Shown here: positions 9,131 through 19,848 of the stretch, one piece after another
Layout of the letters: every line of letters starts with the position of its first letter
Position numbering within the stretch: the stretch's first letter is position 1
NCBI RefSeq assembly: GCF_019977235.1
Contig: NZ_AP024646.1
Span: 2,294,001 to 2,358,000, forward strand
DNA: 64,000 nucleotides
Direction of reading: 5' to 3'
DNA from: Arthrobacter sp. StoSoilB5
GTDB taxonomy: Bacteria > Actinomycetota > Actinomycetes > Actinomycetales > Micrococcaceae
Notes under the pieces: generated by a model
What the model saw: only the letters and a program-made list of their open reading frames with translations
Told to the model about the DNA's origin: nothing
Database searches by the model: none
Made by a program: the position numbers and the translations under genes

Positions 9131-9820
9131 ATGGCTATCACAGAGCGCCCCAACGGCGCACCCATCAATCCTGAACTGCACGCCAAGCTCAAGCGCGTCA
9201 GTTACCCGACTATCGGCCACTTTCACGAACGCGGCTTCGTCGAGTCCGGGATAAAGTCCCACCTTCCCGGCAGCAAAATCCTCGGGCGTGCTGTCACCGT
9301 CCACATCCCGGGCCTGGATTCGTCCCTGATGCACCGGGCAGTGGCCCTGATGGAACCAGGCGACGTACTGGTGGTCGCAACGGGAGGGGACCGCCGTCAT
9401 GCGCCCGTCGGCGAGGTTGTCGCCCATGCCGTCAAGGTCGCCGGTGGCTCGGCCATCGTGATCGACGGCGTCATGACCGATGTCAACGAGGTGGCACGGA
9501 TCGGCCTGCCGGTCTTCGCCCGAGGCAGCAGTGTCCTGACGACGAAACTCCTCGGCGTAAATCAAGGAGGCGTCAACGTTCCGGTCAGCATCGGCGGGGT
9601 TGCCGTATGTGCGGGGGACATCATCCTCGCCGATGACAACGGCGTGCTCGCTCTGGCCCCGGAGGACGCCGAGTCGCTCATTGATCAAGCCCTCGATTCG
9701 GACGCCAATGAACACGTCCTGATCAGCAAGCTCGACAATGGAACACCCCTCCCGGATGTCACCATCGCCAACCGCGTATTGGCCCAGCATCTCAAACCGG
9801 CAGCCGACCATGTCCACTAA
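9131..9820 (+). CDS. RraA-like / 4-hydroxy-4-methyl-2-oxoglutarate aldolase-type protein
   Basis: A 229-aa member of the RraA/HMG-aldolase fold, a family that includes metal-dependent pyruvate aldolases and oxaloacetate decarboxylases (and was once misnamed demethylmenaquinone methyltransferase). Visible features are VIDGVMTDVNEV near residue 110, where most homologues have DGxxRD, and a C-terminal GDIILADDNGV. The usual Arg of the DGxxRD motif is replaced here (DGVMTD), so the substrate may differ. It is inserted between the transporter ATPase and permease genes, and its 3' end overlaps the first permease by 11 nt, placing it firmly in the operon. Confidence 0.85.
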   Translation: MAITERPNGAPINPELHAKLKRVSYPTIGHFHERGFVESGIKSHLPGSKILGRAVTVHIPGLDSSLMHRAVALMEPGDVLVVATGGDRRHAPVGEVVAHAVKVAGGSAIVIDGVMTDVNEVARIGLPVFARGSSVLTTKLLGVNQGGVNVPVSIGGVAVCAGDIILADDNGVLALAPEDAESLIDQALDSDANEHVLISKLDNGTPLPDVTIANRVLAQHLKPAADHVH

Positions 9821-10724
9821 AGAACTTCACAGACCGGCGGCGACTGCCGCGGAACCAACGGCAAAGAAGCTGCCGCCGTTCTTGTTGTCCACCATGAAAC
9901 TTGCTCCGGGCTTGCTGTTGATTGGCGTTGTGTTCGGTGTGCCGTTGGCATGGCTCTTGCGGATGTCCTTCAATGGGTTTGAAGCGGGCGGATTGATCCA
10001 CGAGGCCTTCACCGCCGACTCCTACATCGAGTTTTTCAGCAGCACATTCAACCTGGGTATCATCGGACGCACCCTCTACCTAGGCGTGGTGGTGACTGCC
10101 GGTGCGTTCCTTTTAGGCTTTCCGCTGGCATTGTTCCTGCTCCGTACAAACTCCCGCTGGAAGAGCGCGCTTCTCGTCCTTGCGCTGGCTCCGCTTCTGA
10201 CCAGCGCCGTGGTCCGCACCTTTGGCTGGATGGCAATCTTAGGTGACGAAGGAATCGTCAACGAAACGCTCAAAGCAATCGGCCTCATCTCCCAACCCAT
10301 CAAACTGGCCAACAATGAACTGGGCGTCATCATCGCCCTCGTCGAAATCCTCATGCCCTACATGATCCTGAGTGTCGTCACCGGCTCCTCACGCTTGAAC
10401 GACACCACGTTGGAAGCTTCCGCCACATTGGGAGGAGGTCCGATCAGGACGTTCTTCAGGGTGGTCCTTCCATTGACCATGCCCGGGATCGTTACCGGCT
10501 GCCTCTTGGTCTTTGTCCTGACCATCAGCTCTTTCGTCACCCCGGCACTCGTCGGTGGCGGGCGGGTATTCACTATGGCCACAGAAATCTTCGACCAAGC
10601 CGTGAACTCCCTGAACTGGCCGTTGGCGGCGGCGATCTCATTCATCCTGATGACACTCTTCGCCGGCGTCCTGGTCGGCTACCAGCGCATCATGAACCGC
10701 TTGGATTGGAGCCGTTCCTCATGA
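9810..10724 (+). CDS. ABC transporter permease (PotB-like)
   Basis: A 304-aa inner-membrane permease with about six hydrophobic segments, beginning LAPGLLLIGVVFGVPLAWLL. It has an EAA-type loop (LEASATLGGGPIRTFFRVVLP) for contact with the ATPase. ATG at 9810 is preferred over the longer frame from 9738 because the extra residues are encoded within the rraA gene in another frame. The stop overlaps the next permease start as ATGA. Confidence 0.9.
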   Translation: MSTKELHRPAATAAEPTAKKLPPFLLSTMKLAPGLLLIGVVFGVPLAWLLRMSFNGFEAGGLIHEAFTADSYIEFFSSTFNLGIIGRTLYLGVVVTAGAFLLGFPLALFLLRTNSRWKSALLVLALAPLLTSAVVRTFGWMAILGDEGIVNETLKAIGLISQPIKLANNELGVIIALVEILMPYMILSVVTGSSRLNDTTLEASATLGGGPIRTFFRVVLPLTMPGIVTGCLLVFVLTISSFVTPALVGGGRVFTMATEIFDQAVNSLNWPLAAAISFILMTLFAGVLVGYQRIMNRLDWSRSS

Positions 10725-11518
10725 GAACCAACATCCTGGGTCGTTGGCCCGTTCGCATCGGTGTCACGGCGCTTTACCTCTTCCTGCTGGCTCCAATCAT
10801 TATCACCGTGATCATCTCCTTCTCGGCCGATGACATCCTCCAGTTCCCTCCCAGCGGGTGGAGCTTGAAGTGGTACCAGGCGCTATTTGCCAATGGCGGT
10901 GGGTTCGCCAATGCCTTGCAGGTGAGCCTGTTCGTCGCGGCGGGATCCTCGGTATTGTCGGCCGCCGTTTCCATACCGGCGGCTGTCGCACTGGCCCGTG
11001 GTAAGTTCCGTGGCCGTAGCGCAATTGAAAGCATCTTCCTGGCGCCCTTGCTGGTTCCTGCTATCGTCGTCGGCCTTGGCCTGTTGCTGGTCTTCAGCCC
11101 GCTCGGCTTGAAGGGCACCTATCAAGGGCTCATTCTGGCCAATGCAGGCCTGGTCATTCCCTATGTCATCCGGACAACGCTGTTGAGCCTGACGACCATG
11201 GACGCACGGTGCGAAGAGGCGGCCCAAACGCTTGGTGCCTCACCGGCGACGGTTTTTCGGACGGTTACCCTGCCGTTGATCTTCCCCGGCGTCCTGTCAG
11301 GTTTCATCCTGGCGTTCCTGCTCACGTTCGATGAAGCCGTGGTCAGCCTGTTCCTCGTCTCAAGCAGGGTCAGGACACTGCCCATAGCCATGTTCGACTA
11401 CGTGCAGACCCGCACCGATCCACTCCTGGCCGCCGTATCCACGATGTTGATCGTCCTAAGCATTGTCATTGTGATCGTCGTGGAACGTCTGGTCGGGCTC
11501 CGCAAGGTCCTGCGCTAG
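10721..11518 (+). CDS. ABC transporter permease (PotC-like)
   Basis: A 265-aa second permease of the importer, with six predicted membrane segments and an EAA loop (CEEAAQTLGASPATVFRTVTLP). ATG at 10721 overlaps the stop of the first permease (ATGA); an in-frame TTG at 10706 is a less likely start. It is followed after 25 nt by the amidase gene. Confidence 0.9.
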   Translation: MRTNILGRWPVRIGVTALYLFLLAPIIITVIISFSADDILQFPPSGWSLKWYQALFANGGGFANALQVSLFVAAGSSVLSAAVSIPAAVALARGKFRGRSAIESIFLAPLLVPAIVVGLGLLLVFSPLGLKGTYQGLILANAGLVIPYVIRTTLLSLTTMDARCEEAAQTLGASPATVFRTVTLPLIFPGVLSGFILAFLLTFDEAVVSLFLVSSRVRTLPIAMFDYVQTRTDPLLAAVSTMLIVLSIVIVIVVERLVGLRKVLR

Positions 11519-11543
11519 CGGGCCCCTTAGTGAAAGAAGCACC

Positions 11544-12348
11544 ATGTCACCGAAAATAGCAGTCGCCCAATTCAGCGCCGGCACCAACAAAGCCGAGAAC
11601 CGGGAGAACATCGCTGCGCTGGTAACCCAAGCGGCCGCAGATGGATCCGACTTGGTCGTCCTTCCCGAAAACGCCATGTACAGCCCGCCCGACTCCACCA
11701 GCGCCCTATATCCGGTCTCCGAAGACCTGGACGGAAATTTCGTCCAGTTCCTGCAACAGCTGGCCCGGGAACACAGCATCTGGATCGTCGCGGGCATGAC
11801 GGAAAGCGTCCACAGCACCGAAAAAGTCCACAACACCGTCATCGTGGTGGACCCAGCGGGTGAGCTGCAGGGCGCATACCGGAAGATCCATCTCTACGAT
11901 GCCTTCGGTTACCGCGAATCGGATGCCGTTCAGGCCGGTGAACTTGATGACCCGACGACGTTCACCGTTGACGGAACCACATTCGGGCTGCTGACCTGTT
12001 ATGACCTCCGCTTCCCGGAATCTGCACGTCGCCTTGTCGACGCCGGGGCTGAAGTCATTCTCATCCCGGCGGCCTGGGTGGCTGGTCCCCTGAAGGAAGA
12101 ACACTGGAGTACCCTCATCCGCGCCAGGGCCATCGAGAATACCGTTTACGTCGCCGCCGCTGGACAAACCGGGCCGATTTGCATTGGTCGGTCCGTCATC
12201 GTCGACCCCTCAGGTGTCATCAAGGCCGAAGCCGGTCCGCGGCCTGGGCTGGTCAGCCATGAGTTATCGTCCGAACGATTGGCAGAGGTCCGTGCCTCAG
12301 TTCCCGTCCTTGAGCATCGCCGTTTCTATCTCCAGAAAGTCAACGCAC

Positions 12349-12356
<8 letters not shown>
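11544..12356 (+). CDS. Carbon-nitrogen hydrolase (nitrilase superfamily amidase)
   Basis: A 270-aa cytosolic hydrolase of non-peptide C-N bonds. The nitrilase triad is complete: Glu42 (VVLPENAMYS), Lys114 (YRKIHLYD) and Cys152 (LLTCYDLRFPE). The sequence is closest in pattern to the omega-amidase / deaminated-glutathione amidase (Nit) group rather than true nitrilases. It lies between the transporter and a creatininase-family amidohydrolase, so it probably hydrolyses an amide formed from the imported compound. Its 3' end overlaps the next gene by 8 nt. Confidence 0.88.
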
Positions 12357-14288
<1,932 letters not shown>

Positions 14289-14331
14289 CCGATCATAGGT
14301 TCGTCCCTCTCGCGTGGGGCGGACCGACGGC

Positions 14332-14384
14332 GAAGGGCGGGTCCTGGTCCGGAAGGAAAGCTTCCGGACCAGGACCCGCCCTTC
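14332..14384. terminator. Long perfect hairpin, probably a bidirectional terminator
   Basis: Arms at 14332-14355 and 14361-14384 are perfect 24-bp inverted repeats around a 5-nt loop (gaaag). It lies between two convergent operons (reductoisomerase on plus, small gene at 14413 on minus), so it probably terminates both. The strength and symmetry are unusual. Confidence 0.85.
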
Positions 14385-14412
14385 ATTAATGCAGTTTTGG
14401 GTAAACGGACTG

Positions 14413-14640
14413 TCACTGGTGGGACCAGACGGCCAGCTCGTCGTCGTGAACGTCAACAAAGAGACGTTGATCAGGTCCATGGGCGCCGATCCAGAATCCA
14501 CTTCCGTCAGGCATGATTGTTTCGACTGTTCCCTGCCTGATACTGGCGCCGCAGCGCCGCAACTCGACGGCATCCCCCGGGCGGACGGCCCAGGGGCGCA
14601 GTAACGGAGTGGCGTACTCTTCAGGCTCGTTGAGGGACAT
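14413..14640 (-). CDS. Small hypothetical protein, paralogous to the one at 3422-3715
   Basis: A 75-aa protein, last gene of the seven-gene minus-strand operon, 18 nt after the HAD phosphatase, with a strong AAAGGAG ribosome site. No named family was recognised. VRPGDAVELRRCG, then GTVETIMP, then FWIGAHGPDQR lines up with the 97-aa protein at 3422-3715. Both copies sit at the end of carbohydrate-type operons. A small ligand- or nucleic-acid-binding barrel is possible but not shown. Confidence 0.7.
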   Translation of the reverse strand: MSLNEPEEYATPLLRPWAVRPGDAVELRRCGASIRQGTVETIMPDGSGFWIGAHGPDQRLFVDVHDDELAVWSHQ

Positions 14641-14658
14641 CGGGGCTCCTTTGGTGTG

Positions 14659-15315
14659 TTAGCGCCAGTTCACCGATCTATGGGAGCGTGAAGCGCTTTG
14701 CAAAAGTGCGGTGGAGCGAGCGTTGGCGTTGACGATGACGGTGTTTTCTACTTCACGGGCCAGGGGAAGGTCGCTGGCTGAATCGGTATAGAGGGTTGCA
14801 CACCTCAGAGTGAATCCTGCCTCCTTGACGGCAGCTACTTTGGCATGAGCGACGTTGTGGTGTGAAAGGCGGGGATGCTCTGGGAAATCGAGCCGTGAAG
14901 CCAGGAGAGCCACATGTGCCAGACCAACGAAGTTCATGTAGGCCCTGGCAAGGGTTTCCTCCGAGGCCGTTACCACGGCCGTTGGTCCATTGGCCGAGGC
15001 CGCACGGCAGGCCTCAACGGCCTCATGGACGACGGCGGTTCCAGACGCCAGGTCCCTTGCGACCTCAACCGCAAAACGGTCATAGCTGGCCCGGTTCATC
15101 CCACGCAAGGCGATTGAGACCAGCAGCCGATTCATGCGGGGCCGGCGGGTGCTTTCGGATGGAGAAAGCACCGCAATCAGGAACACAGGAAATGCTGCCA
15201 CCAAGCGCCACGGGCGGGCGGCCAGACGGCGGCTGATCAGCGCGGCCATGGTGTCCGTTCTGATCAGCACGCCGTCGAGGTCAAAGAGGGACTGGGATCC
15301 CTCAACTGGTGTCAC
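14659..15315 (-). CDS. HAD-superfamily phosphatase
   Basis: A 218-aa haloacid-dehalogenase-type phosphatase, SerB/PgpC-like. Motif I is FDLDGVLIRTDT (nucleophile Asp12, acid Asp14), motif II VVTASEE, and motif IV YTDSASDLPL. A helical cap precedes motif II. GTG at 15315 overlaps the Rid stop (GTGA), so the two are translationally coupled. In this operon it would dephosphorylate an intermediate made by the FGGY kinase, or detoxify an over-accumulated sugar phosphate. Confidence 0.85.
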   Translation of the reverse strand: MTPVEGSQSLFDLDGVLIRTDTMAALISRRLAARPWRLVAAFPVFLIAVLSPSESTRRPRMNRLLVSIALRGMNRASYDRFAVEVARDLASGTAVVHEAVEACRAASANGPTAVVTASEETLARAYMNFVGLAHVALLASRLDFPEHPRLSHHNVAHAKVAAVKEAGFTLRCATLYTDSASDLPLAREVENTVIVNANARSTALLQSASRSHRSVNWR

Positions 15316-15683
15316 TGCAGGTAAGCGTCGGCTTCGATCTCGACGAGGAGGTCCTCGGCGGCCAGCGCGCCGACCTCGACCACTGCGGTGACCGGACGGA
15401 TGTCACCGAAGATTTCGCCGTGGACGGCACCGACCGCGTCGAAGTCGGCGATGTTGGTGAGGTAGATGCGGGTGCGGATGACGTCGGGGAAACCGGCGCC
15501 TGCTTCTGTCAGGGCTTTTTCAATGCGGGCGAAGATCTCACGCGTCTGAGCCGCTGCGTCCTCTCCGACCCCGCCGGAGGTGGTACCGGCGACGACGACC
15601 TGGTTGCCGATGCGCACGGCGCGGGAGTAGCCGAGAACGGGTTCGCGGGAGGACCCGGAGGAGATGTTTTGACGCTGGGACAT
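15312..15683 (-). CDS. Rid-family protein lacking the catalytic Arg
   Basis: A 123-aa YjgF/YER057c/UK114-type trimer-forming protein. RidA enzymes hydrolyse reactive enamines and imines. The hallmark core (VIRTRIYLTNIADF, EIEADAYL) is present. In archetypal RidA the substrate-carboxylate-binding Arg lies in the ARS.VEV motif; here the aligned stretch is RPVTAVVEV, so that Arg is Thr. This places the protein in a Rid subgroup without the archetypal imine-deaminase site. It sits between the FAD oxidoreductases and the phosphatase, where an imine or unstable keto intermediate is plausible. Confidence 0.88.
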   Translation of the reverse strand: MSQRQNISSGSSREPVLGYSRAVRIGNQVVVAGTTSGGVGEDAAAQTREIFARIEKALTEAGAGFPDVIRTRIYLTNIADFDAVGAVHGEIFGDIRPVTAVVEVGALAAEDLLVEIEADAYLQ

Positions 15684-15724
15684 TTTTGCCTTTCCTAGGG
15701 TGGTGCTTGGTTTTGTGATGGTTT

Positions 15725-16978
15725 TTAGTTGGCCAGAGCTATGCTGACAGGCCCGGCTTCCCAGTCAATGCCGTGCAGCACGTCGGAGGGAACCCGGAAT
15801 ACCCTCCCGGGGGCCGCGGGCCACGGGAGACGTTTGCGGGCGATGACACGGCCTTGCTGGCGAAGCACGACCTGCGGGAAAGCGACATAGGAGTCGCTCC
15901 AAAGGAGGAGGCGGCCACGGGGTGGGGCAGAGTCGTTCCGGTGCAGTTTGGACGGCGAGATCCAGCGCAGGGGAGCTTCGGCACTGAGCCGGATTCCATC
16001 CCCCTTGGCACGTTCGCCTTTGAGGTACTTGACAACGTGACCAGCAACCGCGGCTCCGTCCAGAGCGGCGACATCGGCTGTGTCCACAGGGTGGAGCATG
16101 TTTCCGATGGCGAACACCCCGGGGGTGCTGGTCCGCAGTGAGGCGTCCACGACAGGAGCCTTGCTTGCGGGATCGATCTCGAGTCCGGCGGCCCGGGCGA
16201 GTTCGTTGTCCGGAATCCAGTCGCCGGTGAGAATCACGGTGTCGCAGGCGACCATCTTCCGTTCCCCCGTGTCGAGGTTCTCGATTTCCACAGCTTCAAC
16301 GACCGGTTTTCCAATGATGTTGGTGACCCTGCTGCGCGTGGCAACCTTGGTTCCGAACATGATCTTTCCGGGCCCGCTGAAGAACGAGTAGGCGTCAGGT
16401 TTCGGATATTCGGTGGTCATGAGTACGGTTTTGCACCCTGCATGCTGCAGCGTCATGGCCGCAGACCAGCTGACCAGTTCGGCGCCGACGATGACGGCTT
16501 TCTTGCCAACCTTGCCGTGCTTGAGGTGCACGATGTTCTGCAGGTGGCCTGTGGTGTAGATCCCCTGTGCCCGATCACCGGGGATGAGACGGGCGGGGCG
16601 GGGACGTTCACGGGCACCGGTGGCGAGGATGACCACATCCGCGTCGATCCGGGTCCTGCCCGCAGGCATCGTGACGTTGACGGAGCGGGGGCCAGCCCAG
16701 TCGGTGACCATCGCGTTGGTGATGATCTTCGCTCCCGCAGCGGCTGCGTTTTCCCGTAGGATCCTGGCGTACTTCGGGCCGCTGATGAATTTGCCCATAT
16801 CACGGATTCCGTAGCCGAGATGGTCGCTGTGGCGAGGGATTCCTCCGGCCACACTTTCCCTCTCGAGGACCAGGACCTCACCGTTGACTTTGGGGGCGAG
16901 TTCGGCTGCGGCGCGAAGACCGGATGGGCCGGCGCCGATGATCAGGACGGCAGGGTTCAGGGCCTGTCCGGTAGTCAC
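15725..16978 (-). CDS. FAD/NAD(P)-dependent oxidoreductase
   Basis: A 417-aa pyridine-nucleotide-disulfide-type flavoprotein of the class that partners GlpA-like subunits (HcnB / octopine-oxidase-A-like). FAD-binding IIGAGPSGLRAA is near residues 13-24, an ATG motif appears in DVVILATGARERPRP, and a second nucleotide site in GKKAVIVGAELVS. The CxxC of thioredoxin-reductase-type enzymes is absent. Its ATG overlaps the stop of the GlpA-like gene (ATGA), which implies a complex of the two proteins. Confidence 0.87.
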   Translation of the reverse strand: MTTGQALNPAVLIIGAGPSGLRAAAELAPKVNGEVLVLERESVAGGIPRHSDHLGYGIRDMGKFISGPKYARILRENAAAAGAKIITNAMVTDWAGPRSVNVTMPAGRTRIDADVVILATGARERPRPARLIPGDRAQGIYTTGHLQNIVHLKHGKVGKKAVIVGAELVSWSAAMTLQHAGCKTVLMTTEYPKPDAYSFFSGPGKIMFGTKVATRSRVTNIIGKPVVEAVEIENLDTGERKMVACDTVILTGDWIPDNELARAAGLEIDPASKAPVVDASLRTSTPGVFAIGNMLHPVDTADVAALDGAAVAGHVVKYLKGERAKGDGIRLSAEAPLRWISPSKLHRNDSAPPRGRLLLWSDSYVAFPQVVLRQQGRVIARKRLPWPAAPGRVFRVPSDVLHGIDWEAGPVSIALAN

Positions 16979-18417
16979 TTCTTTACCTCCGTGAGTGTGC
17001 GGGTTTCGGCGTGTGAGCAGCCGGCAGACTTACCCTTTGTGTCAAGCAGTTCTTTTACTTCGGCCCCGCAGAAGAAGCCCTGGCAGCGGCCGTTGTGTGC
17101 CCGGGTTCGGCGGCGGAGGCCCTCCAAGGTGGTCGGGGGGATTGGGCTGGAGAAGGTGTCCCGGATTTCTCCGGCGGTGACGCGTTCGCAGAAGCACACG
17201 ATTTTGCCGTACGCGGTGTCCGCTGCGATGCGCGCTTCGTCCTGATAGGGCCGAAGGAATGCTTCGCCGATGTTCGGCATCAGCGGCGGTTCGGGAAGGT
17301 CGGTACGTTCAGTCAGGTCAATGGCCCCTGATTTCTTCAGGAGATCGTCGACGTACTCGGCGACGGCGATCCCTGAGGTCAGGCCGGTCGACCGGATGCC
17401 GCCGACCAGAACGTACTGCTGCTCGGCGTCGACTTCGATGAGGTAATCGGGGTAGTCGCTGGCCGCGCGCAAACCGGCATAGGTGGCGGTGACTTCTTCC
17501 TCAAGGAGGGCGGGCATAAGTTTTTCGCCCTTGCCCTTGAGGAATTTAAAGCCGCTTTCGGAGGTACCAGTGGCTTCCCGGTCGTTCAGGTCCTCGGCCG
17601 TTGGGCCCAGCATGACGTTTCCATAGATCGTCGGGCTGACCAGCACGCCCTTTCCCAGCGCAGTGGGTACGGGCAACACAATTTTGTTTACCAGAGGGCG
17701 TGCCTGCTTGTCGTAAACGAGCAGTTCGCCGCGGCGGGGGGTTAGGTGGAAGCGGTCATATCCGAACAAGGCATCGATCTTGTCGCCGCCGAGGCCTGCA
17801 GCATTAACGACCCAGTGGGCGGTGATCCGGTCGATGCTGGTGAACAGGTGGGTGACGTCACCGCTACGTTCGATGCTGGCAACGCGGCGGCGGAGAAGGA
17901 CTTCGGCGCCCCGCTGGACAGCGTCCGTGGCCAGAGCGAGGTTGGTGGTCCAGGTGCAGATGATCGACTCATCGGGCACGGTGAGCCCGCCCATGACGCC
18001 GGCCCCCAGGTTGGGCAGGGCGGCGTAGACTTCTTCGGCGCTGATGATTTCGGTTTTGGTATAGCCGTTCTTCCCGGCCTTTTCCTTGAGACCGGGCAGC
18101 GCATCGATCTGTTCCTGGTCCCACGCGACAAGAATCGCCCCGGTGGGTTCGACAGGGATGCCGGTGGCTTTGGCGTAGTCAGAAAGCAAATGGAAGCCTT
18201 CATGGACCATCCGTGACTCAAGGGTTCCGGGCTTGGCGTCGAATCCTGTGTGCAAGATCGCGGTGTTGGCCTTGCTTGTGCCGTCGCCGACATCTTCGCG
18301 GGCATCGATGATAGCCACGGAGAGGTTGTAGCCTGCGAGTTTGCGTGCGATTGCCGACCCGACGATGCCGGCGCCGATGACCGCGACGTCGTAGGTCTTG
18401 GTCTGTGTTGTGCTCAC
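16975..18417 (-). CDS. GlpA-like FAD oxidoreductase with C-terminal [2Fe-2S] domain
   Basis: A 480-aa flavoprotein resembling anaerobic glycerol-3-phosphate dehydrogenase subunit A or L-2-hydroxyglutarate oxidase. N-terminal FAD motif VIGAGIVGSAIARKL is at residues about 13-27, followed by a DAO-type catalytic domain. A C-terminal BFD-like [2Fe-2S] domain has Cys408, Cys410, Cys445 and Cys450 (VCFCERVTAGEI, GRCQGFFC). It lies 15 nt after the FGGY kinase, so it probably oxidises the phosphorylated polyol or amino-polyol made by that kinase and passes electrons to the neighbouring flavoprotein. The substrate is not determined. Confidence 0.87.
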   Translation of the reverse strand: MSTTQTKTYDVAVIGAGIVGSAIARKLAGYNLSVAIIDAREDVGDGTSKANTAILHTGFDAKPGTLESRMVHEGFHLLSDYAKATGIPVEPTGAILVAWDQEQIDALPGLKEKAGKNGYTKTEIISAEEVYAALPNLGAGVMGGLTVPDESIICTWTTNLALATDAVQRGAEVLLRRRVASIERSGDVTHLFTSIDRITAHWVVNAAGLGGDKIDALFGYDRFHLTPRRGELLVYDKQARPLVNKIVLPVPTALGKGVLVSPTIYGNVMLGPTAEDLNDREATGTSESGFKFLKGKGEKLMPALLEEEVTATYAGLRAASDYPDYLIEVDAEQQYVLVGGIRSTGLTSGIAVAEYVDDLLKKSGAIDLTERTDLPEPPLMPNIGEAFLRPYQDEARIAADTAYGKIVCFCERVTAGEIRDTFSSPIPPTTLEGLRRRTRAHNGRCQGFFCGAEVKELLDTKGKSAGCSHAETRTLTEVKK

Positions 18418-18432
18418 GTTCTTTCTCCTTGC

Positions 18433-19848
18433 TTAATGAGCTGATTCGGCAGCGGCGCGCCAATGAGACCGGAAATCGGCTGCTTGGTCGGCGGACCACT
18501 TTGGTTCGTAAACGGTGCTTGGCTGCCAGGGGATGACTGCGTTCTCTAGGCTGCGTGTCGGTTCAGCGGCGACACGGGCCAGGGCGGCTGCACCCAGGGG
18601 AGTGGCGTGCTGGGAGGGGTACACGGCGATTTCCATCTGCATCAGGTTCGCCACCGACTGCATCAGGACCTTGCTCTGTGTCAGGCCGCCGTCAACGCTC
18701 AAGCGCTGGAGTGGACTGCCAATGTCGGTTGCGATCAGGTCACCCACTTCGGCGACTTGGGCGGCGATGCCTTCCAGTACCGCCAGGACCATGTGTTCCC
18801 GGCCCGTGGAGAGAGTCATGCCGCTGAAGGTGGCTTTGGCGTCAGGTCGCCACCAGGGCGCGGCAAGTCCAGCCAACGCAGGAACACTGAGCACACCCTC
18901 AGAGCTCGTAGCCGAAACGGTGTCCAGCTCGGACGCTTCGTTGATGAAACCCAGCTGCTGGAGCCAGCGCACCGCTGAGGCGGCGGTGTAGATCTGTCCG
19001 TCGAAGCAGTAGGAAGCCTTGTCCTGTACGTTCCACGCCACCGAGGCGGTCAACCCTGCCGATGAGCGGGCGGCGGATGTGCCGGTGTTAGCCAGCAGGA
19101 AGGCACCGGTACCGAAGGTGCACTTGGCTTCGCCGGGGCGAAGGCATCCTTCGGCCAGCAATGCTGCCTGCTGGTCGACGATGAGTCCGCCGACGGCCAT
19201 GACTCCGCCAAACGCGCTGGTTGCTCCCGCGATCTCGTCTGATTTCAGGATCCGGGGGAGGCGTTCACCCTCAAGTCCGAATAACGCAAGCAGCTCGGGA
19301 TCCCAGTCCGTCGTGTCCAGATCAGTGACAAGCGAACGGCTGGCGGTAGAAACGTCCGTGACGAACTCACCGGTGAGTTGATGGATCAGCCAGGTGTCGG
19401 AGGTTGTGACGACGCCTTCGCGGGTAATGTTGCGACGGATCCACGCCTGCTTGGGAGCTGAGAAGTAGGGATCCAGGACGAGTCCCGTGCGTCGGGCGAC
19501 CTGTTCACCGTGCTCGGCCAGTTCACTGCAGATGCCATCGGCCCTGCGGTCCTGCCACACGATCATGTTCGAGAGGGGTTTTCCCGTCGCCGGGTCCCAG
19601 GCGAGCACCGTTTCACCTTGGTTGGCCAAGGTGACGATATCGATCAGAGCGTTGGATTGAACGACAGCTGCGCGTCCGGCTTCGAGGACTGAGTTGAGGA
19701 GTTCCTGGGGGTTCTGTTCGACACCGCCGCCGGGGAGGTAGCTGGGGCGGACCGTGCGTTCAGCCAGGCCGAGGATTTTGCCTTCGCCGTCGACTACGAC
19801 GGCTTTGGTGCCGGAGGTCCCTTGATCGATGGCAAGTACGGTGGTCAT
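18433..19848 (-). CDS. FGGY-family carbohydrate kinase (glycerol-kinase-like)
   Basis: A 471-aa sugar/polyol kinase. The N-terminal phosphate loop AIDQGTSGTKAVVVD and C-terminal LSVDGGLTQSKVLMQSVANLM are typical of the FGGY family, and GLAAPWWRPDAKATFSGMT (in part) resembles glycerol/erythritol kinases. It is shorter than canonical GlpK (about 500 aa). It is coupled to an APC permease by ATGA overlap rather than to a glycerol facilitator, so glycerol is not the obvious substrate; an amino-polyol such as serinol is one alternative. Confidence 0.88.
   Translation of the reverse strand: MTTVLAIDQGTSGTKAVVVDGEGKILGLAERTVRPSYLPGGGVEQNPQELLNSVLEAGRAAVVQSNALIDIVTLANQGETVLAWDPATGKPLSNMIVWQDRRADGICSELAEHGEQVARRTGLVLDPYFSAPKQAWIRRNITREGVVTTSDTWLIHQLTGEFVTDVSTASRSLVTDLDTTDWDPELLALFGLEGERLPRILKSDEIAGATSAFGGVMAVGGLIVDQQAALLAEGCLRPGEAKCTFGTGAFLLANTGTSAARSSAGLTASVAWNVQDKASYCFDGQIYTAASAVRWLQQLGFINEASELDTVSATSSEGVLSVPALAGLAAPWWRPDAKATFSGMTLSTGREHMVLAVLEGIAAQVAEVGDLIATDIGSPLQRLSVDGGLTQSKVLMQSVANLMQMEIAVYPSQHATPLGAAALARVAAEPTRSLENAVIPWQPSTVYEPKWSADQAADFRSHWRAAAESAH

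Noticed and set aside
9083..9817. 244-aa minus-strand open frame
   Set aside because: Antisense to the RraA-like gene, which has clear family motifs and operon overlaps.
18433..19848. The FGGY kinase as authentic glycerol kinase (glpK)
   Set aside because: It is shorter than GlpK, coupled to an amino acid-type permease, and there is no glycerol facilitator; the glycerol assignment is not supported strongly enough.
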